Shown here in pieces: positions 1 through 6,015 of a stretch of 11,566 nucleotides of DNA. The notes beneath the pieces were generated by a model. That model was not told where the DNA came from. It ran no database searches and was given only the letters and a program-made list of their open reading frames with translations. The DNA is from Rhodoferax sp. Its GTDB lineage: Bacteria; Pseudomonadota; Gammaproteobacteria; Burkholderiales; Burkholderiaceae_C. The translations under genes were made by a program, and so were the position numbers. The stretch's first letter is position 1; every line of letters starts with the position of its first letter. The stretch covers positions 1 through 11,566 of the forward strand of contig JAURGS010000058.1 of NCBI GenBank assembly GCA_030833685.1, given 5' to 3'.

Positions 1-1020
1 TGCGCCATACCGGAGGCGCAGCAGGGCCTGAATGTGGCACGACTGGCCGCCATCATGGCAGGCCTGCCTACCCGAGTGGGCGGCGTGACGGTGAATCGTT
101 TCTGCGCGTCGGGTTTGTCGGCCATACAAATGGCCGCTGACCGCATTCGTGTGGGCGAGGCTGACGTGATGATCGCCGCTGGCACCGAGAGCATGAGCAT
201 GGTGCCCATGGTTGGCAATACGCCCTCGTTTTCTCCGGCCATGTTCCAAAACGACGAGAACATTGGCATCGCCTACGGCATGGGCCTGACGGCGGAGCGG
301 GTGGCCAAGGAGTGGAAAGTCAGCCGTGAGGCGCAAGATGCTTTTGGCTTGCAGTCGCATCAGCGGGCACTGGCGGCGCAGGCTGCTGGACTGTTTGGCG
401 ACGAGATGACGCCTATCGAGGTGGTTGAGCGACAGCCCGATCTGTCCACTGGCAAGGTGATCGAACAGCGCAGGACGGTGAGCCTGGACGAGGGGCCTCG
501 CGCCGACACGTCTTTGGAAGGGCTGGCCAAGCTGAAAACACCTTTTTCGCCGCTGGGCACGGTCACAGCAGGTAACAGCTCACAGACCTCAGATGGTGCA
601 GGGGTGTTGATATTGGCCAGCGAGCGCGCGGTCAAAGCGCATCAGCTCAAGCCCCTGGCGCGATTTGTGGCCGGGGCGGTACGCGGTGTGCCGCCGCAGT
701 TCATGGGTATCGGCCCGGTTGAAGCCATCCCGCTGGCTTTAGGCCTGGCTGGCCTCAAACAAGAGCAACTGGACTGGATTGAACTCAATGAAGCCTTCGC
801 GGCGCAGGCCCTGGCGGTGATCAACACCTTGAAGCTGGATGCCTCGCGCGTTAACCCCATGGGTGGCGCTATCGCGCTGGGCCATCCCCTGGGTGCAACC
901 GGTGCCATACGTGCGGCGACCCTGGTGCATGCGATGCGCCGCGACAAGCTGAAATACGGCATGGTCACCATGTGTATCGGCATGGGTCAGGGCGCGGCCG
1001 GAATTTTCGAAAGCCTTTGA
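1..1020 (+). CDS. Acetyl-CoA C-acyltransferase (thiolase), 5'-truncated by the window edge
   Basis: Thiolases of this type cleave 3-ketoacyl-CoA with CoA in the last step of beta-oxidation, or condense two acyl-CoAs in reverse; they are cytoplasmic. The frame is open from base 1, giving 339 residues. The family is usually about 390-400 residues, so roughly 55-60 N-terminal residues lie outside the window. The nucleophilic cysteine is in NRFCASG (bases 103-105). The NEAF motif, the catalytic histidine in GHPLGATGA (bases 883-885) and the second cysteine in MCIGMGQG (bases 973-975) are all present, so the visible part looks fully active. The opening CAIPEAQQGLNVAR resembles FadA-like degradative thiolases more than biosynthetic PhaA enzymes, but I cannot fix the substrate chain length. 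A fadB-like partner upstream is plausible but not visible. Confidence 0.95.
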   Translation, partial: CAIPEAQQGLNVARLAAIMAGLPTRVGGVTVNRFCASGLSAIQMAADRIRVGEADVMIAAGTESMSMVPMVGNTPSFSPAMFQNDENIGIAYGMGLTAERVAKEWKVSREAQDAFGLQSHQRALAAQAAGLFGDEMTPIEVVERQPDLSTGKVIEQRRTVSLDEGPRADTSLEGLAKLKTPFSPLGTVTAGNSSQTSDGAGVLILASERAVKAHQLKPLARFVAGAVRGVPPQFMGIGPVEAIPLALGLAGLKQEQLDWIELNEAFAAQALAVINTLKLDASRVNPMGGAIALGHPLGATGAIRAATLVHAMRRDKLKYGMVTMCIGMGQGAAGIFESL

Positions 1021-1035
1021 GTCCCTGGCGCGTGA

Positions 1036-1048
1036 GGCTGGCTCAGCC
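1036..1048 (+). terminator. Small hairpin after the thiolase, possible weak terminator
   Basis: GGCTG, a three-base loop GCT and CAGCC form a perfect 5-bp stem 15 bases after the thiolase stop. It is followed by GATCGATAATTT rather than a clean T-run, so it would be a weak intrinsic terminator at best. The GATAAT at 1053-1058 resembles a -10 box for the next gene, but I see no convincing -35 element 16-18 bases upstream. The rest of this 100-base gap shows nothing else. Confidence 0.25.
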
Positions 1049-1120
1049 GATCGATAATTTAGCCCCCGAACCAGATAAGCCGAGCACCTGCTGCGGGATG
1101 CTTGCCGCCCGAGACCATCC

Positions 1121-1609
1121 ATGTCCACCAAAGTCACTGCGGGTCGTGATCCTGCATTTGAAGACGAGTTCATTGAACACATCACCAAGATCTTCGAGGA
1201 GTTGATCGTCTTTAACCGTGTGATCGGTCTTCGGATTGTTCACCTTGGTGCCGACCGCGCGACAACGCGCATTGAGATGCGCAATGACTTGGTGGGGCAC
1301 TTTGCAAGTGGGCGGGTTCATGGCGGCGTGATCAGCGCGGCGCTGGACACCACCGGTGGGCTGGCGGTGATGGCTGCGATCGGCGCGCGTCATATGGACG
1401 AGCCGCCCATGCAGCGTCTGGCACGGTTTGCCAAGCTCGGCACCATTGACCTGCGCGTGGACTACCTGCGCCCCGCCTTGGGCGATGTTTTTGAGATGCA
1501 CGCGGAGGTCTTGCGCCTGGGCTCCCGTGTTGCGTCTACCCGCATGGAATTCAAGGGCGCTGACGGCAAATTGTTTTCAACCGGATCGGCCACTTACATC
1601 GTCTCTTGA
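1121..1609 (+). CDS. Hotdog-fold thioesterase family protein, YigI/PaaI-like
   Basis: The 162-residue product has the size and layout of single-domain hotdog thioesterases that hydrolyse acyl-CoA in the cytoplasm. The family signature is RVHGGVISAALDTTGG (residues 65-80). Its HGG turn and the acidic D76 on the central helix are the usual active-site elements. A second conserved strand, IDLRVDYLRP, is at 109-118. The long N-terminal helix and the overall pattern resemble E. coli YigI more than classical PaaI; this is from memory. The ATG at 1121 fits the expected length, but no good Shine-Dalgarno precedes it. The gene lies 100 bases after the thiolase on the same strand, so co-transcription is possible but unproven. 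The physiological acyl group is unknown. Confidence 0.85.
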   Translation: MSTKVTAGRDPAFEDEFIEHITKIFEELIVFNRVIGLRIVHLGADRATTRIEMRNDLVGHFASGRVHGGVISAALDTTGGLAVMAAIGARHMDEPPMQRLARFAKLGTIDLRVDYLRPALGDVFEMHAEVLRLGSRVASTRMEFKGADGKLFSTGSATYIVS

Positions 1610-1614
1610 GGCTG

Positions 1615-1626
1615 TCTGAGCTCAGA
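1615..1626. terminator. 12-bp perfect palindrome between convergent stops
   Basis: TCTGAGCTCAGA reads the same on both strands. With flanking GGCT (1610-1613) and AGCC (1626-1629) it can fold into a short hairpin with a 2-base bulge. It fills the 12-base gap between the thioesterase stop (TGA, 1607-1609) and the stop of the opposing HPP gene (1622-1624), and overlaps the latter. A bidirectional terminator is the natural reading of its position. However, there is no T-run on either side, so intrinsic termination would be inefficient. Confidence 0.35.
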
Positions 1627-2167
1627 GCCAGTGCTCGGGATAGCGCCTGTGCGTGGCCAGGTTGTTGACGATCAGCGCAATCAACAGCAAAACCAGCGCC
1701 CCAGCGCCTGCGGGCACCAGCGCGAACCAAAAGCCTAACTGGTGGATCTCGGGGCTGCCGATGACGGCGATCAGCGCGGTGGCGCCACCGGGCGGATGCA
1801 GGGTTTTGGTGATCAGCATGGCCACGATGGCCAGCGAGACGGCAAGCGCTGCTGCCAGCCACATGATGTGCCCCAAGCCTTGGTAGGCGGCTACGCCCAC
1901 TAATGCGCTGACCACATGCCCGCCCACCAGGTTGCGCGGTTGTGCCAGCGGGCTTTTGATCGCTGCGTAGACCAGCACGGCCGATGCGCCAAATGAGCCG
2001 ATGAGCAGCGTGGCGTCCAGCGGTTCAAAAAAAAGGGAAGACAGCAGTGCGCAGCTGCCAATCCCCAGAGCCGATCCGAGCCACGACCAAAAAACCTCGT
2101 AGCCCGAGCTGCGCTGCTGCCCGGCGCCGCCACCCTTCATTTTGGCGAGGTAGGTGAGTAGTTTCAT
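1622..2167 (-). CDS. HPP family integral membrane protein
   Basis: This 181-residue protein is almost wholly hydrophobic after a short basic, glycine-rich N-terminus. I see about four membrane spans, near residues 30-48, 54-72, 84-120 (probably two) and 145-167. Family motifs are GSFGASAVLVYA (57-68), QPRNLVGGH (76-84), the name-giving HPP in TKTLHPPGGATA (120-131) and a C-terminal NNLATHRRYPEHW. There is no C-terminal CBS domain, as occurs in some relatives. Most bacterial members are uncharacterised; plant relatives have been linked to nitrite transport, which is not evidence for function here. I chose the ATG at 2167 because it lies 16 bases after the yciA stop and leaves the full first span. 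A GAGAGG (2180-2185) overlaps that stop, with a rather long 12-base spacer. An in-frame start at 2239 would overlap yciA and add a polar tail. Confidence 0.88.
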   Translation of the reverse strand: MKLLTYLAKMKGGGAGQQRSSGYEVFWSWLGSALGIGSCALLSSLFFEPLDATLLIGSFGASAVLVYAAIKSPLAQPRNLVGGHVVSALVGVAAYQGLGHIMWLAAALAVSLAIVAMLITKTLHPPGGATALIAVIGSPEIHQLGFWFALVPAGAGALVLLLIALIVNNLATHRRYPEHWL

Positions 2168-2179
2168 GGCCTTGATGTG

Positions 2180-2185
2180 CCTCTC
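2180..2185 (-). promoter_or_regulatory. Ribosome binding site for the HPP gene, overlapping the yciA stop
   Basis: GAGAGG on the minus strand shares bases with the TGA stop of the upstream thioesterase gene and lies 12 bases before the ATG at 2167. The overlap suggests the two genes are translated from one mRNA, with coupling possible. The spacer is longer than usual, so the site may be only moderately efficient. Confidence 0.4.
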
Positions 2186-2642
2186 ACGCTGGCGCTGCAG
2201 CTTGCCCGGGCAGGTTGCGCGGGCGCCCCAGCTCGTCAATGGCCACGTAGGTTAGCAGCGCCTCGGTCACTTTGATGTAGCGCCCCTGTGCCCTGAAACG
2301 CTCGGCATAGACCTCTACCTTGACGGTGATCGATGTGCGCCCGATGCGGGTAGTCTTTGAAAAAAAAGACAAGATGTCGCCCACGCGCACCGGTTGCTTG
2401 AAGATGAACTCTTTGACAGCCACCGTCGCGATGCGCCCGCCTGCAAGTCGTGCCGGGATTACCGCACCGGCCAGGTCCACATGGGCCATGACCCACCCGC
2501 CGAAAATATCGCCGTTCTGATTACAGTCCGCTGGCATGGGAATGACCTTGAGCACCAGCTCTTCGTCGGTGGGCAGTGGCACGCCAGGCCCATCGTCAAT
2601 GGTTTGCGAATCAGAATCTGGGGTGGGTATGCTCTCACTCAT
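2184..2642 (-). CDS. yciA: Acyl-CoA thioesterase, YciA type
   Basis: The product hydrolyses acyl-CoA thioesters in the cytoplasm; YciA enzymes are broad-range and thought to limit harmful acyl-CoA build-up and recycle CoA. The 152 residues form one hotdog domain. The diagnostic stretch is NQNGDIFGGWVMAHVDLAG (41-59): D45 corresponds to the conserved active-site aspartate, and the helix after GGW carries a second acid, D56. VAVKEFIFKQPVRVGD (75-90) is the second typical block. About 25 N-terminal residues are polar and probably disordered. I chose the ATG at 2642 because an AGGA lies 8 bases upstream; a start at 2660 would add only six residues and has no such site. The HPP membrane protein follows 16 bases downstream on the same strand, so the two likely share a transcript. 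The gene is divergent from the ABC exporter. Confidence 0.9.
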   Translation of the reverse strand: MSESIPTPDSDSQTIDDGPGVPLPTDEELVLKVIPMPADCNQNGDIFGGWVMAHVDLAGAVIPARLAGGRIATVAVKEFIFKQPVRVGDILSFFSKTTRIGRTSITVKVEVYAERFRAQGRYIKVTEALLTYVAIDELGRPRNLPGQAAAPA

Positions 2643-2696
2643 AGGCCTAATCCTGGTCACAATGCAGATTTGGTTTTTGAACTGAGATTTTCACTC
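2643..2696. promoter_or_regulatory. 54-base divergent intergenic region, yciA / ABC exporter
   Basis: Both flanking genes start here and read away from each other, so the region must hold, or overlap, the promoters for both. It is AT-richer than its surroundings, with runs such as GGTTTTTGAACTGAGATTTT. I could not find a convincing -35/-10 pair on either strand. Before the exporter ATG there is only a weak GAG, so its translation start may be poorly primed. Confidence 0.4.
2651..2654 (-). promoter_or_regulatory. Ribosome binding site that sets the yciA start
   Basis: AGGA on the minus strand ends 8 bases before the ATG at 2642, a standard spacing. It favours this start over the in-frame start at 2660, which would place the site inside the coding region. 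Confidence 0.55.
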
Positions 2697-4544
2697 ATGC
2701 GCCACCAAGGTGTTTCGTCGCTTGCCCAGCCTGCCCCGTCGGCTTTAGGCACAGCCACACGATCGGACTGGACGACCTTGGCTCGGCTCTTCCCCTACCT
2801 TTGGGCCTACAAGGTCAGGGTGATGCTGGCTCTGGCCTTCATGGTGGGCGCCAAGTTGGCCAATGTGGGTGTGCCGGTCTTGCTTAAGCAATTGATCGAC
2901 ACCATGAATCCCAGCAACGCGATCACGCCACAGACCCTGCTGGTCGTTCCCTTGGGCTTGCTGTTGGCTTATGGACTTTTGCGTTTGTCAACCACCGTGT
3001 TTGCCGAGTTGCGCGAGCTGATATTTGCCCGGGCTACCGAAGGCGCCTCACGTCGCATCGCCTTGCAGGTTTTTCGGCACTTGCACAGCATGAGCCTGCG
3101 CTTTCACCTGGAGCGCCAGACTGGCGGCTTGACGCGGGACATTGAGCGTGGATCGCGTGCCGTTAACTCGCTCATCAGTTATTCGCTTTACAGCATTTTT
3201 CCGACGCTCATTGAGGTCACGCTGGTACTGACCTATTTGGCGGTGACTTTTGATGTGGGTTTCGCATTGATCACCATCGCGGCTCTGATTCTGTATGTCA
3301 TCTTCACGGTCAGCGTCACCGAGTGGCGAACCCGCTACCGCAAAGAGATGAATGAGTTGGACTCGCGTGCGCACACCCGGGCTATTGATGCGCTGCTGAA
3401 CTACGAGACTGTGAAATATTTTGGCAACGAAGAGTTTGAGGCCAGTCGCTACGACGAGAACCTGAAAAAGTACCGCACCGCAGCCATCAAAAGCCAGCGC
3501 AGCCTGAGCGTGCTCAATAGCGGCCAGCAGCTGATCATTGCCACCGGTTTGGTAGCAATGCTCTGGCGCGCCACTGAGGGCGTGGTCGATGGCCGCATGA
3601 CGCTGGGCGATTTGGTCATGGTCAATGCCTTCATGATCCAGCTCTACATCCCATTGAATTTTTTGGGGGTGCTGTATCGCGAGATCAAGCAGGGGCTGAC
3701 CGATCTGGACAAGATGTTTGGTTTGATGGATCGCGAGCAAGAAATTGCTGATGACCCTGGTGCCAAGGACTTGAAGTTGTCAGACACCACCATCCGGTTC
3801 GAGCGGGTAAATTTTTCTTACGACGCGGCGCGGCCAATTCTGCATGATGTGAGTTTTGAGGTGCCCGCTGGCAAGACGGTCGCCGTGGTCGGTCCGTCGG
3901 GTGCCGGCAAGTCAACCCTGGCACGGCTGTTGTTCCGTTTTTACGATGTCAGTGACGGGCGCATTTTGATCGGTGGGCAGGACATCCGACGTGTCACCCA
4001 GGCCAGCGTGCGCCGCGCCATCGGCATCGTGCCGCAAGACACAGTGCTGTTTAATGACACCGTGGCTTACAACATCGCTTATGGCAGGCCAGGGGCCACG
4101 CAGCAAGAGGTGGAGGATGCAGCGCGCGCTGCGCACATCCACGACTTTATTGCCCACACCCCGAAAGCGTATGAGACCATGGTGGGCGAGCGCGGGCTCA
4201 AGCTCTCGGGCGGTGAGAAGCAAAGAGTAGCGATTGCCCGCACACTGCTGAAAAATCCCTCGGTGTTGATTTTTGATGAGGCCACCTCGGCGCTGGACAG
4301 CGCCAACGAGCGCGCGATTCAGGCCGAACTGAGGAGTGTTTCACGCCATAAAACCACGCTGGTCATCGCCCATCGTCTCTCCACAGTGGTGGATGCACAC
4401 GAAATCCTGGTGATGGAGGCCGGGCGCATTGTTGAGCGAGGTACACACCGGCAGTTGCTGGCGCTAGGCGAGCGTTACGCCCAAATGTGGGCGTTGCAGC
4501 AAAGCAAGGCCCAAGAGGACGCCAGCGTTCGGGCGCCGGTCTAG
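2697..4544 (+). CDS. ABC exporter half-transporter, ATM1/heavy-metal-tolerance type
   Basis: The 615 residues hold an N-terminal membrane domain (about 30-330, six predicted spans) fused to a nucleotide-binding domain (about 365-600). Such proteins work as homodimers in the inner membrane. ATM1-type members export glutathione-linked compounds and help in metal tolerance or iron-sulfur metabolism. The subfamily call rests on SLRFHLERQTGGLTRDIERG (133-152), NYETVKYFGNEEFE (235-248) and QLYIPLNFLG (315-324), which differ from MsbA. The ATPase elements are complete: Walker A GPSGAGKST (399-407), Q-loop Q447, signature LSGGEKQR (503-510), Walker B VLIFDE with catalytic E528, and switch H559. I chose the ATG at 2697 because the in-frame sequence upstream runs antisense through yciA. 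The true cargo cannot be read from the sequence. Confidence 0.93.
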   Translation: MRHQGVSSLAQPAPSALGTATRSDWTTLARLFPYLWAYKVRVMLALAFMVGAKLANVGVPVLLKQLIDTMNPSNAITPQTLLVVPLGLLLAYGLLRLSTTVFAELRELIFARATEGASRRIALQVFRHLHSMSLRFHLERQTGGLTRDIERGSRAVNSLISYSLYSIFPTLIEVTLVLTYLAVTFDVGFALITIAALILYVIFTVSVTEWRTRYRKEMNELDSRAHTRAIDALLNYETVKYFGNEEFEASRYDENLKKYRTAAIKSQRSLSVLNSGQQLIIATGLVAMLWRATEGVVDGRMTLGDLVMVNAFMIQLYIPLNFLGVLYREIKQGLTDLDKMFGLMDREQEIADDPGAKDLKLSDTTIRFERVNFSYDAARPILHDVSFEVPAGKTVAVVGPSGAGKSTLARLLFRFYDVSDGRILIGGQDIRRVTQASVRRAIGIVPQDTVLFNDTVAYNIAYGRPGATQQEVEDAARAAHIHDFIAHTPKAYETMVGERGLKLSGGEKQRVAIARTLLKNPSVLIFDEATSALDSANERAIQAELRSVSRHKTTLVIAHRLSTVVDAHEILVMEAGRIVERGTHRQLLALGERYAQMWALQQSKAQEDASVRAPV

Positions 4545-5278
4545 GGAGTCAGGGCAGTGCGATCTTTCTGTTCTGCCGCATCCAGAGCCTCGATCAACGC
4601 TTGCCGCGCCCGCAGCTTGGTCTGGCGGTGTGCGCGTGCATCCAGCGCTTTGGCCTGCTGGGCAGCGTTGTAGGCGGCTTTCATCAAATCTTCGGGTGCG
4701 ACGACCAGGTCCAGAAAGCCAGCCTCGCGGGCTGCATCTGGGGTGAACACCTCGGCCAGCAACACGGCGCGTTGAAAGGCTGCCGGGCTTAAACGATCGC
4801 GCGCCATGGCCAAAGCAGCATACGGCATGGTCATGCCGATCTTGACTTCATTGAGGGCAATTGAAAAAGCGCCTTGGGCACCGATGCGGTAGTCGGCAGC
4901 CAGTAGCAAGAAAGCACCTTTGGCCACGGCGTGGCCCGGGCAGGCAACGATCACCGGGCGCGTATGGCACAGCAGACGGCGCGTCAGCCTGAACCCCTGG
5001 GCCACCAAGTCCAGTGCAGCCAGTGGGCCTGATTGCAGCACTTTCAAATCGAAGCCGCCGCTGAGAATGCCGGGCTGACCGGTGATCACGACCACAGCCG
5101 CGTCGCTTTCAGCCTGATCCAAAGCCAGATTGAAATCCGCAATCAAGGCCGGCGAGACGGCGTTGACTTTGCCGTTGTTCAGGCGCAAGGTGGCAACACC
5201 GTCCTCGTGTGTGTATTGCACCAGCGTGCCGGTGGCCTGGGCCGCTGACACACCTGATGTGGCTGGGTTGTGACTCAT
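4541..5278 (-). CDS. Crotonase-fold protein, probable delta3,delta2-enoyl-CoA isomerase
   Basis: The 245-residue cytoplasmic protein has the crotonase layout: an oxyanion-hole strand ILSGGFDLK (71-79), the second oxyanion segment GHAVAKGAF (115-123), then DYRIG (129-133) and LNEVKIG (142-148). In hydratases two glutamates add water (E144 and E164 in the rat enzyme). By my alignment the first is replaced by F123 here, while the second is kept as E144 of LNE. The same single-glutamate pattern and similar wording (DYRI...LNE) occur in monofunctional enoyl-CoA isomerases such as human ECI1. Isomerisation of unsaturated fatty-acid intermediates is therefore more likely than hydration, despite the usual automatic name enoyl-CoA hydratase. 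The start is well supported by AGGGAG 7 bases before the ATG. Its stop codon overlaps that of the opposing exporter gene. Confidence 0.85.
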   Translation of the reverse strand: MSHNPATSGVSAAQATGTLVQYTHEDGVATLRLNNGKVNAVSPALIADFNLALDQAESDAAVVVITGQPGILSGGFDLKVLQSGPLAALDLVAQGFRLTRRLLCHTRPVIVACPGHAVAKGAFLLLAADYRIGAQGAFSIALNEVKIGMTMPYAALAMARDRLSPAAFQRAVLLAEVFTPDAAREAGFLDLVVAPEDLMKAAYNAAQQAKALDARAHRQTKLRARQALIEALDAAEQKDRTALTP

Positions 5279-5285
5279 GCAAGTT

Positions 5286-5291
5286 CTCCCT
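5286..5291 (-). promoter_or_regulatory. Strong ribosome binding site of the crotonase gene
   Basis: AGGGAG on the minus strand lies 7 bases before the ATG at 5278. It is the best Shine-Dalgarno match I noticed in the window and fixes this start. Confidence 0.6.
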
Positions 5292-5305
5292 ATCGGTTGG
5301 GGGCA

Positions 5306-5336
5306 AGTCTAAAACACTCATGCCGGCGCTGTTCAA
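5306..5336 (-). promoter_or_regulatory. Possible promoter for the crotonase gene
   Basis: On the minus strand TTGAAC (5331-5336) could be a -35 box and TAGACT (5306-5311) a -10 box. Each matches the consensus at four of six positions. The 19-base spacer is longer than ideal. The placement, about 30 bases before the start codon, is sensible, but the match is weak. Confidence 0.22.
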
Positions 5337-5397
5337 TGCGGGTCCAGCAAGACCGGTGCTCACCGCTACACTGTGCGCTCGCACTGGATTTGATGTC

Positions 5398-5994
5398 ATG
5401 GAATTGTTTTTCGCACTTTTGCTGGTGGCCCTGGTGTGGCGAGGCCTCAATGTCCGGGAGCAGTCGGGCAAGGTCAGATTTTTGGCTGAGCGCCTGCAGC
5501 CTTTTCGCGTTGAAAAGCACATGGCCGACGTGCAGGTCAACACCATGCGAGCCTTGTCGGAAACGGATCCCGAGCGCCAGGCCTCGATCTGGGCGTTGAC
5601 CGAGGGCATGCAGTCTGATCTTTGCCGGCAACTCAATGCGTTTGTTTTGGCCTTCGCCAAGGCCGATCCGAATCGCACCCGCGTGAGCCGCTGGGCGATG
5701 GCCATTCCCTACCTGACACGTTGGGTGCCCTCGATGTCATTTGACCTGCGCAAGGTTCTGGGTGTGCACGCTGAAGGTCTCCAGTACGCGTGTAACTTGG
5801 AGGTGCCTGTGAAAGAAAAGGCCTTTGTGTTCATGGCCGAGATGCTCTTGCTGCAGCACAGTTGTCATTGGTTTTGCCGCTCCAAGCTGATCGCCTCGGC
5901 CAGGCTGTGGACTCAGCATCAAACACCTTACGCTCAGGTTTTGGCCAATGTGACGCCAGCTACACGGCGCTCGTATGCGCAATTGCTGAGCTAG
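5398..5994 (+). CDS. Unrecognised protein with an N-terminal membrane anchor
   Basis: I do not recognise a named family. From the ATG at 5398 the product is 198 residues. It begins with one hydrophobic stretch, MELFFALLLVALVW (1-14), followed by arginine- and lysine-rich sequence, which suggests a single anchor with the rest in the cytoplasm. The remainder looks alpha-helical. Near the C-terminus, QHSCHWFCRSK (153-163) holds two cysteines three residues apart with two nearby histidines; C76 and C132 are the only others. A GGAT lies about 8 bases before this ATG. An in-frame ATG at 5320 would add 26 residues ahead of the hydrophobic stretch and has no clear binding site, so I prefer 5398. The LysR gene starts 21 bases after the stop. 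My impression is of a conserved Burkholderiales hypothetical protein, but this is unverified. Confidence 0.75.
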   Translation: MELFFALLLVALVWRGLNVREQSGKVRFLAERLQPFRVEKHMADVQVNTMRALSETDPERQASIWALTEGMQSDLCRQLNAFVLAFAKADPNRTRVSRWAMAIPYLTRWVPSMSFDLRKVLGVHAEGLQYACNLEVPVKEKAFVFMAEMLLLQHSCHWFCRSKLIASARLWTQHQTPYAQVLANVTPATRRSYAQLLS

Positions 5995-6015
5995 GTTTTT
6001 GAGGCACGTTTTGTC

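Noticed and set aside
2394..2696. 101-codon in-frame extension upstream of the ABC exporter
   Set aside because: It runs antisense through yciA, reads as low-quality polar sequence, and the membrane domain begins normally after the ATG at 2697.
3048..3740. 230-codon minus-strand open frame opposite the ABC membrane domain
   Set aside because: A shadow frame; the Gln/His-rich product is not credible against the intact transporter.
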